A model generated the notes under the pieces. That model was not told the origin of the DNA, did not search any database, and saw nothing but the letters and a program-made list of their open reading frames with translations. Below are positions 1 through 7,253 of a stretch of 14,657 nt of DNA, piece after piece (the stretch's first letter is position 1; each line of letters opens with the position of its first letter). The translations under genes and the position numbers were made by a program. This DNA is from Acetobacteraceae bacterium (GTDB taxonomy: Bacteria > Pseudomonadota > Alphaproteobacteria > Acetobacterales > Acetobacteraceae), in the NCBI GenBank assembly GCA_014377905.1, contig JACMOQ010000299.1:1-14657 (forward strand), read 5' to 3'.

Positions 1-1372
1 AAAACTGCCGCGCCTGACTGTAATGATCGGCAAAACTTGGCGACCGGTGGCGCTGCTTGTTGCCGGCCAGTGGCGTTGCAAAGCTGCGAAAGCCTTCCGT
101 CGGGCTCTCGCGCGGGCCCGATGGATCGAGGAGGCTGGGGGTGTAGGTGACACGCTGCGGATGCACCAGCGTCTGCATATGGCCATCGCGCTGCATGTTG
201 GCGAAAGGGCATTTCGGCGCGTTGATCGGGATCTGGTTGAAATTGGTCGAACCAAGGCGGCTCAACTGAGTGTCGAGATAGGAGAAATTGCGCCCCTGGA
301 GCAGCGGGTCATCCGAAAAATCGATGCCGGGGACAAGGTTCTGGGTACAGAACGCCACCTGTTCGGTTTCCGCATGGACATTGGCCGGGTTGCGATCCAG
401 CACCAGCCGCCCGATGACGCGCAGCGGCACGATTTCCTCGGGGATCAACTTGGTCGCGTCGAGATGGTCGAAATCGAACCCGGCAGCATCATCCTCGCTG
501 AACAGTTGGACGCCAAGCTCCCATTCGGGAAAATTTCCCGATTCTATGGCGTTATACAAGTCACGGCGGTGATAATCCGGGTCGGCACCGTTGATCTTGA
601 CGGCTTCGTCCCAGACCACCGATTGCAGGCCGAGCTTGGGTGTCCAGTGGAACTTGACGAAGGTCGATTTGCCGTCTGGATCGACGAGGCGGAAGCTGTG
701 CACGCCGAAACCCTGCATCATCCGAACCGAGCGCGGGATGGTGCGGTCCGACATTTGCCACATCACCATATGCATGGCTTCGGGCGTCATCGCGATCCAG
801 TCCCAGAAAGTGTCGTGTGCCGAAGCCGCCTGCGGGAACCCGCGATCGGGTTCCTCCTTCACGGCGTGCGCCAGATCGGGGAATTTCATGGCGTCCTGGA
901 TGAAGAAAACCGGGATATTGTTGCCGACAAGGTCCCAATTGCCCTGCTTTGTGTAGAATTTGACCGCAAAGCCGCGGACATCGCGCGCCAGATCGGCCGA
1001 TCCGCGGTTGCCGGCCACGGTTGAAAAACGCGCGAACACCGGCGTTCTTTCGCCGGTTTCACCAAGCACCAAGGCGGTGGTGAGGTTCGAAAGGCTGTCG
1101 GTCAATTCGAAATAGCCATGTGCCGCAAGGCCACGCGCATGAACGACGCGTTCGGGGATACGTTCGTGGTCGAAATGGAAAATCTTTTCGCGCAGCACCA
1201 TGTCTTCGAGCAGCAACGCGCCGCGCGGGCCGGCCCGCAGGCTGTTGTGGTCGTCGCTGGTCGGCATGCCCTGGTTGGTGGTCATCACCATCTGGCCCGG
1301 GCCGGCGACCTGGTGCAATTCGCCACCGATGCCGGTGACGGTTGCGGCGAGCGGTTCGTCTTGTTTCGTCAT
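1..1372 (-). CDS. katE: Large-subunit (clade 2) haem catalase, KatE/HPII type, 3' end outside window
   Basis: Breaks down hydrogen peroxide to water and oxygen in the cytoplasm. The 457 visible residues follow E. coli HPII closely from the TTNQG and NSLRAG...LLEDFxLREK region onward. The catalytic His is H78 in VVHARG, the distal Asn is in LVGNN (about 151-152), and the proximal haem Tyr is in FSYLDTQ. The frame runs open to the window edge at SFADHYSQARQF, which matches HPII SFGEYYSHPRLF, so the C-terminal part of the barrel and the extra flavodoxin-like domain typical of this clade would lie outside; their presence is inferred. The N-terminus is shorter than in HPII. The ATG at 1372 follows an AAGAG ribosome site. 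The gene is divergent from the CheB-like gene, and an EcfG-type promoter candidate lies 34-59 bases upstream. Confidence 0.96.
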   Translation of the reverse strand, partial: MTKQDEPLAATVTGIGGELHQVAGPGQMVMTTNQGMPTSDDHNSLRAGPRGALLLEDMVLREKIFHFDHERIPERVVHARGLAAHGYFELTDSLSNLTTALVLGETGERTPVFARFSTVAGNRGSADLARDVRGFAVKFYTKQGNWDLVGNNIPVFFIQDAMKFPDLAHAVKEEPDRGFPQAASAHDTFWDWIAMTPEAMHMVMWQMSDRTIPRSVRMMQGFGVHSFRLVDPDGKSTFVKFHWTPKLGLQSVVWDEAVKINGADPDYHRRDLYNAIESGNFPEWELGVQLFSEDDAAGFDFDHLDATKLIPEEIVPLRVIGRLVLDRNPANVHAETEQVAFCTQNLVPGIDFSDDPLLQGRNFSYLDTQLSRLGSTNFNQIPINAPKCPFANMQRDGHMQTLVHPQRVTYTPSLLDPSGPRESPTEGFRSFATPLAGNKQRHRSPSFADHYSQARQF

Positions 1373-1405
1373 CGGAAGCTCTTTCTGCTGGGGCGGTGAA
1401 ACAAC

Positions 1406-1431
1406 AACGCACATCTCGGCAAAGGCGCTCC
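1406..1431 (-). promoter_or_regulatory. Candidate EcfG-type (general stress) promoter of katE
   Basis: Read on the minus strand this is GGAGC, 17 bases, CGTT. It differs by one base from the EcfG consensus GGAAC-N16/17-CGTT known from alphaproteobacteria. It would start transcription near 1398, leaving a leader of about 25 bases before the ATG at 1372. Catalase genes are common members of this regulon. A 12-base near-palindrome, GGCAAAATTGCC at 1440-1451, lies just upstream and could bind a regulator, but nothing identifies one. Confidence 0.45.
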
Positions 1432-1481
1432 ACGCGGCAGGCAAAATTGCCGGTCAATCGATCGAGCAGCGCAGGAACAGC

Positions 1482-1507
1482 TGAACCAGACCGTGCGCTC
1501 ACACGTT
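1482..1507 (+). promoter_or_regulatory. Weak candidate EcfG-type promoter of the CheB-like gene
   Basis: TGAAC, 17 bases, CGTT: one mismatch to GGAAC-N16/17-CGTT. It is oriented toward the CheB-like gene, with CGTT 36 bases before the ATG at 1544. The spacing resembles the two perfect sites elsewhere in the window. A single-mismatch match is expected several times by chance in this much DNA, so position is the main support. Confidence 0.25.
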
Positions 1508-1543
1508 AAGCGTGCAGGCATGGCTCACCAGAAGGGCGATTAT

Positions 1544-2125
1544 ATGGTGTCACACTTTCCCGTGGTCTGCGTCGGCGGATCAGCCGGCGGCCTCGACGCC
1601 TATACTCGGCTGTTGAAAAACCTTCCAGACGACATGGGCGTCGCAATCGTGATCGTGAACCACCTGCGAACAGTATCGACAAGGCTGCATGAGATACTGC
1701 CGCGCTTTACACCGATGCCCGTCGAACTGATTTCTGACCGGTTGGACATACGCCCGAATTGCGTATTCATCATACCCGAAAAACGGGATCTCCACGTCCT
1801 CAACGGCGAGTTTCGGCTGAAGCCGATTTCAAAGCCGCATGGATGGCCCGATGTTATCACTGTCTTTTTGCGCTCGCTGACCGAGAATTGGACCGGACAA
1901 CTGATTGCGGTCATTGTTTCGGGCTATGACGGAGATGGAGCGGCAGCCCTGTGCGGTATCAGAGACGTAGGGGGCATCACGATTGCCCAGGAGCTCGATA
2001 CCGCCGTCCAGCCTGACATGCCGCAAAGCGCCATCGATAGCGGCTGCATAGATTTCATTCTTTCGCCTGAAGGAATTGCGCTCAAGATCCGGGAAATCGC
2101 GAACCGGCAGTCGCCCGATTGTTGA
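1544..2125 (+). CDS. Stand-alone CheB-type methylesterase domain protein
   Basis: A 193-aa protein that is a single CheB C-terminal (methylesterase) domain with no receiver domain. The catalytic triad can be placed: S13 in the nucleophile loop VGGSAGGLDAY, H40 in VNHL, and D131 in GYDGDGAAAL, equivalent to the GMGxDG loop of CheB. In chemotaxis CheB removes methyl groups from receptor glutamates; stand-alone versions in alphaproteobacteria often accompany CheR or sensor-kinase stress modules, and no such partner is visible here. Its real substrate is therefore open. I chose the ATG at 1544 because AGAAGGG lies 7 bases upstream; an ATG at 1520 and a GTG at 1493 are in frame but lack this. Divergent from katE. 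Confidence 0.85.
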   Translation: MVSHFPVVCVGGSAGGLDAYTRLLKNLPDDMGVAIVIVNHLRTVSTRLHEILPRFTPMPVELISDRLDIRPNCVFIIPEKRDLHVLNGEFRLKPISKPHGWPDVITVFLRSLTENWTGQLIAVIVSGYDGDGAAALCGIRDVGGITIAQELDTAVQPDMPQSAIDSGCIDFILSPEGIALKIREIANRQSPDC

Positions 2126-2360
2126 TGCAGCCATAACGCATTGTCCGCTGCCATCGCGAACAACCCCGAAATCGCGGTTCAAAATCCGGTAAACCAGGCG
2201 TTGGCGCCGACAGCTTCGGTTGAGTATGCCGAACACGCCCTCGACGCGTCCCCGGATGCGGCCCATCCCGCTGCTGCGGACAATGGCAATCAGCCCGTTT
2301 GTGATGCTTGGTGGGCCGTTGCATCACCTTGATCGGTGCATTGTCCTGCGGCTGGATCGA
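2126..2360 (-). pseudogene. Decayed IS5-family transposase, C-terminal remnant
   Basis: Minus-strand reading gives, across shifting frames, the end of an IS5-type DDE transposase. One frame has VMQRPTKHH (about 2301-2327), matching the family's IMxRPNKHH; the next has RIRGRVEGVFGILNRS, matching the RxxVExxFGTLKRS stretch around the catalytic Glu; the next has LFAMAADNAL, matching the closing (L)xAIAYNLRR. At least two frameshifts separate these pieces and no start or inverted ends were recognised. The boundaries are approximate. It lies between the CheB-like gene and the 3' end of the oleate-hydratase-like gene. The matches are from memory of the family, not from a search. Confidence 0.6.
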
Positions 2361-2438
2361 CAGGCCGATGGCGATCCGGGGTGCAATACCGGATGCCGGT
2401 TCGCGACCGGCGGCTTCACTGCTTGATGGCCGCACCCA

Positions 2439-4001
2439 TCACCGCGCCAAGGCCCGAGCAACCTCGACGACCGTGAGTTGGTGGTGCTGCCCGAAATACG
2501 TCGGCGACACCTCCAGTGACGGTTCGACGAAATGCTTTACGGCTTGGATGGCGCCCCGCACGCTGTACTCCGTGGTGAACACGATGCCGTCGGGTATCTC
2601 CACAAACTGTCCGACAAGGGCGAAGTTCCTTGAACCGGCCGGCACCACCGCGGGACGGTCGCCAACGGCTCTGCTGAGAAACTGGCTGTTGCAGTAAGGC
2701 AACAGGCAGGGGATGCAGGTGGAGGTGTCGAGGAGCTCGGCTTTCTCCGCTTCGTCATGGTCGAACTGCAGATGACCCAACAGTTCTTCCAGAATCTCGC
2801 GGCCCGTGCAGTCAGCCATGGTCTTTTTCACGAACTTGCCGATCTTGTCGCTGCCCAGCGCCGTCACCCAGATGACGCATGTGTCGCGCGGTTTGTCCGG
2901 GAACAAAGGCTGGCGGTAGGTGTGGAGATGCAGGATCCACGGCGACGCAGTGAGGGGCAGTGGGCTCTGCCGGCCCATCTGGCGCTCCACCAGCCACTCG
3001 AACTTGCGCTGGAACAAACCGCCGCGAAAGGTGACGGTGAAGGTCGTCATCGTGGACTGCGAGATGTCGCGCAGGAACTGGTCGGGGTGGCCGAAGCCGG
3101 GCTGCTTGGCGGCGATCTTTTGCCATAACGTCCACGCGCCGCCCAAATTCTCGCCGTCAACCGCGGGCCTGTCGACCGGGCGGTCATCGGCGCCGAACGA
3201 GGCGTTGCTGACCATGGAGCCGATGGTCAGGAAAACGTAGTCGGTGTCGCGCACCGGGATGGAGGGTTTGGGGGCGCCGTCCCCGGTCTCGTAGTGCATG
3301 TTCACGCCCTTCTTCTGCATGAAGCGAAGGGCGGGCAGGACGAACGAGTGGAAGTTGGTATGGCGGGAGCGCTCCAGCGCGATCATCGTGTCCATGTTCG
3401 GCATTTCGTGAAAGAAGAGGTGCATGTAGCGCTTCATCTCCACCGCGGAATGCCACAGCTGGAAGGCAAACATGGCACGCCACATGTACCAGAAGTTGCT
3501 GGTGAAAAATGTCTCTCCGAACATGTCGGTGATCTTTGCGCCATCGGCGATCAGGGATTCGGGCGTGGCCATGAGTTTGGCCATGTTCAGCTTTTCAGCC
3601 GTATCCAGCCCAAGTTGATAGCCGGTGTCCTTCTCGCCGTTCGCGTGCATAAGACGAACAACCGTATAAACCATGCATTCCGCATGGTTCTTTTGATGGT
3701 CTTGCAGACAGGATTCACTGTCGTTGTAGGGAATGATCGACCATAGTTCCTTGGTGCAGGCATACACCTTGTCTTTGAACTCGAGACTGCCTTGCATGAA
3801 ATAGGCCGGCTGGCCGTTCACCACGACCTCGGAGGCATCAAGGCTTCCGCCAACAAGATGATTGTCGCCCATTTGCTCGAAAATATGGATCTTCGATGGA
3901 TTGAAGTCTGCCTTCGGGATCAGATACATCGCAGCCGCGATCGAACCCAGGCCAAGTCCATTGAGATAGACGGCGGCGCCCGCGTTTTCAGTGTTCTTCA
4001 T
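2439..4001 (-). CDS. ohyA: Oleate hydratase (MCRA) family flavoprotein, divergent
   Basis: A 520-aa member of the fatty-acid double-bond hydratase family, which adds water to unsaturated fatty acids using FAD as a structural cofactor. Seen: the N-terminal FAD-binding loop GLGLGSIAAA (16-25), IFEQ followed by GGSLD (51-55), SNFWYMWRAMFAFQLWHS (168-185), TIGSM, IPCLLPY, and GDRPAVVP followed by NFALVGQFVE near the end. Odd points: the FAD-lid motif RGGREM reads QGSLEF (only E74 and one Gly kept), the conserved YNQY reads HTNF (214-217), the Thr of PYxTS is Asn (about 438), and about 25-30 residues after the MHYET stretch are missing, as is the usual C-terminal extension. Substrate and even activity are uncertain. 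The ATG at 4001 is preferred (AGAGGAAT 6 bases upstream) over the ATG at 4019. IS remnants flank it. Confidence 0.85.
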   Translation of the reverse strand: MKNTENAGAAVYLNGLGLGSIAAAMYLIPKADFNPSKIHIFEQMGDNHLVGGSLDASEVVVNGQPAYFMQGSLEFKDKVYACTKELWSIIPYNDSESCLQDHQKNHAECMVYTVVRLMHANGEKDTGYQLGLDTAEKLNMAKLMATPESLIADGAKITDMFGETFFTSNFWYMWRAMFAFQLWHSAVEMKRYMHLFFHEMPNMDTMIALERSRHTNFHSFVLPALRFMQKKGVNMHYETGDGAPKPSIPVRDTDYVFLTIGSMVSNASFGADDRPVDRPAVDGENLGGAWTLWQKIAAKQPGFGHPDQFLRDISQSTMTTFTVTFRGGLFQRKFEWLVERQMGRQSPLPLTASPWILHLHTYRQPLFPDKPRDTCVIWVTALGSDKIGKFVKKTMADCTGREILEELLGHLQFDHDEAEKAELLDTSTCIPCLLPYCNSQFLSRAVGDRPAVVPAGSRNFALVGQFVEIPDGIVFTTEYSVRGAIQAVKHFVEPSLEVSPTYFGQHHQLTVVEVARALAR

Positions 4002-4022
4002 TTGGACATTCCTCTGCATTTT

Positions 4023-4193
4023 TCAGCAAGCGGCGCGGTCGGGGATGTCGTCGAGCGGCCCGCCCATGCGGCGAAGCGACTTCCATGTGATTTCCGCGCC
4101 AATGAAGTGCAGAATCGCCGATTGTACGCAATTGCCAGGTTTCCGCGCGAACGTTCGCGGCACTTTGCGCTTCCGCCATCCGGTTGCCGGCAT
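4023..4193 (-). CDS. Possible small protein directly upstream of the oleate-hydratase-like gene
   Basis: A 56-codon reading frame starts at an ATG preceded by GGAG with a 9-base gap and stops 22 bases before the preferred ohyA start, in the same direction, so an operon arrangement is possible. The frame stays open upstream of the ATG for some 20 more codons. The product is basic (GWRKRKVPRTFARK) with an acidic tail (GGPLDDIPDRAAC). I recognise no family, and a decayed gene fragment next to IS debris is an equally good explanation. Confidence 0.3.
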   Translation of the reverse strand: MPATGWRKRKVPRTFARKPGNCVQSAILHFIGAEITWKSLRRMGGPLDDIPDRAAC

Positions 4194-4312
4194 GAAGTAA
4201 TTCTCCGAAAAGTTGGCCTTCGGATCAGAAACCAGCTTGCCAATTCAAAGCCAAAGGTACGTCCTGACTTTGCAGTGGATTATGCCGACTCTCAGGAACA
4301 GGCTCGAAACTA

Positions 4313-4425
4313 CTCAGACCAGTTCGGATTTGAGCGTCTTGACCAGAAGGGCGGTGAAGCCAACACCGTCTCGACCATCGCATCGTCGTAGCGATTACCC
4401 TTGCGCTTGGACCCCTTCATGCAAG
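4313..4425 (-). pseudogene. Decayed IS3-family transposase (OrfB) remnant
   Basis: On the minus strand one frame reads KGSKRKGNRYDDAMVET, matching the SMSRKGNCYDNAxxES motif of IS3-type OrfB integrase cores. About ten codons later another frame reads LVKTLKSELV, matching the following FFxTLKxELV that holds the catalytic Glu region. One frameshift and a stop separate or end the pieces, and the rest of the element is missing. It ends just before the promoter of the efflux operon, so the insertion and its decay may have set that junction. Edges are approximate. Confidence 0.65.
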
Positions 4426-4426
4426 C

Positions 4427-4452
4427 GGAACCAGAACAGCGATAGACTCGTT
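4427..4452 (+). promoter_or_regulatory. EcfG-type (general stress) promoter of the efflux operon
   Basis: GGAAC (4427-4431), 17 bases, CGTT (4449-4452): an exact match to the alphaproteobacterial general-stress sigma factor consensus. CGTT ends 37 bases before the GTG start at 4490, which leaves a leader of about 30 bases. A nine-codon frame in that leader (4464-4493) overlaps the GTG start by four bases. The site begins right beside the IS3 remnant. Confidence 0.65.
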
Positions 4453-4489
4453 TGCGTAACGTGATGACAATGCGAGGCACATCGGAATC

Positions 4490-6169
4490 GTGAGCGGAGC
4501 TGCATCCGCTTACGTGTTCAAGCCGCATGAGCGGCCAACGCTTCCCGGGTCGCCTGCCAACCCCGAGCATCCGATTGGCCGCAGGACCGGTTATCTGCTG
4601 GCGGCGATCATTGTCGGGATGACCGGCGGACTGGGCAGCGCCCTGCTGACCGTCAACCTGCCGTTTGTCCAAGGCACGCTTGGCCTATCGCCCGGCGAGG
4701 CGGCCTGGCTGCTGGCGGCCTATTATATGACCAACGTCACGGCCAACCTGCTGTTGATCAAGTATCGGCAGCAGTTCGGTTTGCAGCCATTCGTCCGTTA
4801 CGTGCTCGCGACCTATGCCCTGGCGACGTTTGCGCATCTGTTCATCAACGATTTCTGGTCGACGCTGGCGGTTCGCGCCATCAGCGGGCTGGCGGCAACC
4901 GGGTTGAGCACCCTGGCGATCCTGTATTTCATGCAGGGCCTGCCCCCGGCAAACCGGCTCATGGGCATCATGCTGGGGATCAGCGTCCCGCAGATTGCCG
5001 TGCCGCTGGCGCGCGTGCTCTCTCCCGGGTTGCTGACATGGGGTGACTGGCGCATGACCTATGTCTTCGAATGCGGCCTTGCGCTGGCGACTTTGGCCGC
5101 GGTCACCGTGCTGCCCTTGCCCCCCAGCGAGCGATCGCGTCCCTTTGAACGCGCGGATTTCCTGACCTTCGGCTTGCTTGCGCCGGGCCTTTGCCTGCTG
5201 ATTGCGGTGCTTTGCCAAGGCAGGCTGTTGTGGTGGACGGAAACCCCCTGGATCGGCTTCGCGCTGGTGGCGGCCGCCATCCTGATCACGGCGGCGCTCT
5301 TGATCGAACATGATCGCGCCAACCCGCTGATCAACACGCGCTGGCTGGGCACCGGCGCCATCCTCCGGCTGATGGTCATCGCCGCGTCGGTTCGCATCCT
5401 GCTTTCCGAACAAAGTTTCGGCTCGGTCGGGTTTCTGACCGTGGTCGGCATGGGCGTCGAACAGATGATGATGCTCAACATAGTCGTCGTACTGGCGTCG
5501 ATTGCGGGTATCATCGTGATGATGGCGACGTTTCGCCCCCACGACGTCGCCCTGCCGATCGGCATCGCCATCCTGATGATCGCCGTTGCCGCCTTCATGG
5601 ATGCGAGCGCAACGAACCTGACTCGCCCGGCCAATTTCTACCTGACGCAGTCGATGATCGGCTTTGCATCGGTCCTCTTCCTTGGCACGGCGATGGTGAT
5701 CGGCATGGCCCGGACGCTGCTTTCCGGCCCGAAGAATCTGGTCAGTTTCGTCGTCCTGTTCAGCGTCAGCCAGAGCATCGGCGGGCTGGCGGGTTCGGCT
5801 GTTCTCGGCACTTTCCAGACGGTGCGCGAGAAATTCCACTCGCACGAGCTGGTCCAGCGCATCGCGCTCACCGACCCTCTGGTCGCCATGCGCATCCGGG
5901 CCGGCGGCAGCGCGATCGACGGTGTCGTGACCGATCCCGACCAGCGCAGTGCGCAAGGGCTGCTCCTGCTGGGCCGACAGGTGGCGCGCGAAGCCAACAT
6001 CCTCGCCTTCAACGATTTGTTCTTCCTGGTCGGCGTGCTCGCCACCGCTGCACTGCTGTGGACGGTTGCGATCCGCATTTCGATGCGCCGCCGGGGCGAG
6101 GTGTCGCCCATCATCCTGCTTCAGCAACGGATGCAGGCGACATCGGCCGCGGTGACGACGCGTGCCTGA
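4490..6169 (+). CDS. emrB: DHA2 (EmrB/QacA-type) MFS drug exporter
   Basis: A 559-aa inner-membrane protein, the right length for the 14-helix drug:proton antiporters that pair with HlyD-type adaptors. After a roughly 30-residue cytoplasmic N-terminus, hydrophobic segments begin at GYLLAAIIVGMTGGLGSALL. The following loop, GLSPGEAAWLLAAYYMTNV, matches the first loop/second helix of EmrB-type pumps. The hydrophilic loop near 445-490 before the last helix and the basic tail are also typical. The GTG at 4490 is the first in-frame start after a stop (TAA at 4457); its ribosome site is weak (GCGAGG 12 bases off), and translation may be coupled to a leader frame. The gene overlaps the next by 8 bases. 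Substrate cannot be read from the sequence. No adjacent TetR/MarR repressor is seen; regulation appears to come from the EcfG-type promoter. Confidence 0.9.
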   Translation: MSGAASAYVFKPHERPTLPGSPANPEHPIGRRTGYLLAAIIVGMTGGLGSALLTVNLPFVQGTLGLSPGEAAWLLAAYYMTNVTANLLLIKYRQQFGLQPFVRYVLATYALATFAHLFINDFWSTLAVRAISGLAATGLSTLAILYFMQGLPPANRLMGIMLGISVPQIAVPLARVLSPGLLTWGDWRMTYVFECGLALATLAAVTVLPLPPSERSRPFERADFLTFGLLAPGLCLLIAVLCQGRLLWWTETPWIGFALVAAAILITAALLIEHDRANPLINTRWLGTGAILRLMVIAASVRILLSEQSFGSVGFLTVVGMGVEQMMMLNIVVVLASIAGIIVMMATFRPHDVALPIGIAILMIAVAAFMDASATNLTRPANFYLTQSMIGFASVLFLGTAMVIGMARTLLSGPKNLVSFVVLFSVSQSIGGLAGSAVLGTFQTVREKFHSHELVQRIALTDPLVAMRIRAGGSAIDGVVTDPDQRSAQGLLLLGRQVAREANILAFNDLFFLVGVLATAALLWTVAIRISMRRRGEVSPIILLQQRMQATSAAVTTRA

Positions 6170-7253
6170 CGTCTCGAAAGGGCCAAGCGGCAAGGTGGAA
6201 GCGCCCGACAGATGGTCGCCGCCGGCACGTTCGCGCCGAACGACGGTGTTTGCCGTCGCGGCCGCGCTGCTTGCCGTCCTCGTCATCCTTTATGCATGGC
6301 AGCTCTTGCCCTTTGCCGGAAACACCGAACGCACCGACAACGCCTATGTGAAGGGCAGCGTGACGATCATCAGCCCCCAGGTCAGCGGCTATGTGACATC
6401 GGTGCCCGGGGTCGATTTCGCGCCGGTGCGGCAAGGAAATATCCTGGCGACGATCGACGACAGGATCTATCGCGCCCGTGTTGCGCAGGCGCGGGCCAAT
6501 GTTGCGGCGCAAAATGCCACGCTGTCGAACTCGGTACAGGCCGAGCGATCGCGCAATGCCGCGCTGGGTTCGCAGGACGCCGGGATTGCCAATGCGCAGG
6601 CGCAGCTTGTTCGCGCGCAGGCCGACATGCAGCGGGCGGATGCCCTTGTCGCCGACGGGTCGATATCGGCGCGCGAACGCGACCAGACCCGTGCGGCGCT
6701 GTTGCAGGGGCAGGCGGCGCTCGCCCAGGCACGATCGGCGCGCCTGATCGGCGAGCAGGACATCCGTTCGGTGCAGGTCGGTCGCGGGGGGCTGCGAGCC
6801 GGGGTCGAAGGTGCCGGCGCGCAGCTGCGGTTGGCGCAGATCGATCTCGACAACACCATTATCCGCGCCCCGGCCGCTGGCCAGTTGGGCGAGATCGGCG
6901 TGCGCCGCGGTGCGTTCGTGACCGCCGGAACACAGCTGATGTTTCTGGTGCCGCGTGCCAACTGGATCATCGCCAACTTCAAGGAGGCCCAGACGCGTGA
7001 CATGCGCGCCGGACAGCGTGCCATTTTCACGGTCGATGCGCTGGGCGGCGCCGAAATGACCGGGCGGATCGAGAGCATGGCCCCCGCCGCCGGGTCCGAG
7101 TTCGCGGTTCTCAAGCCCGACAATGCGACCGGCAATTTCGTCAAGGTCGCGCAGCGGATCGCGGTGCGGATCGGGATCGATAAAGGGCAGGCGCTCGCCG
7201 ATCGCCTGCGGCCCGGCATGTCGGTCGAAGTGCGCATCGCGACGCGGCAATGA
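6162..7253 (+). CDS. emrA: EmrA/HlyD-type membrane fusion (adaptor) protein
   Basis: A 363-aa periplasmic adaptor linking the MFS pump to the outer-membrane channel. One membrane anchor lies near residues 27-49 after a basic, proline-rich N-terminus. TDNAYVKGSVTIISPQVSGY matches the EmrA signature strand. The first half of the barrel-lipoyl region is followed by a long Ala/Gln/Arg-rich coiled-coil hairpin (about 105-225), then IIRAPAAGQLGEIGVRRGAFV, the second lipoyl half, and a beta-barrel with GQRAIFTVDALGG. The GTG at 6162 overlaps the pump gene's stop by 8 bases, and the gene's own TGA overlaps the next ATG (ATGA at 7250-7253), so the three pump genes are translationally coupled. Confidence 0.92.
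   Translation: MPDVSKGPSGKVEAPDRWSPPARSRRTTVFAVAAALLAVLVILYAWQLLPFAGNTERTDNAYVKGSVTIISPQVSGYVTSVPGVDFAPVRQGNILATIDDRIYRARVAQARANVAAQNATLSNSVQAERSRNAALGSQDAGIANAQAQLVRAQADMQRADALVADGSISARERDQTRAALLQGQAALAQARSARLIGEQDIRSVQVGRGGLRAGVEGAGAQLRLAQIDLDNTIIRAPAAGQLGEIGVRRGAFVTAGTQLMFLVPRANWIIANFKEAQTRDMRAGQRAIFTVDALGGAEMTGRIESMAPAAGSEFAVLKPDNATGNFVKVAQRIAVRIGIDKGQALADRLRPGMSVEVRIATRQ

Noticed and set aside
23..1024. 333-codon plus-strand frame
   Set aside because: Lies antisense to katE, whose translation shows all catalase motifs; the plus-strand product matches nothing known and comes from high-GC codon bias.
1474..1507. GGAAC at 1474 paired with CGTT at 1504 as an EcfG promoter
   Set aside because: Spacer is 25 bases, far outside the 16-17 allowed; the overlapping TGAAC-N17-CGTT is the better reading.
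4685..6286. 533-codon minus-strand frame opposite the MFS pump
   Set aside because: Product is a low-complexity mix rich in Arg, His, Gln and Asp, typical of the antisense of a GC-rich membrane protein gene.
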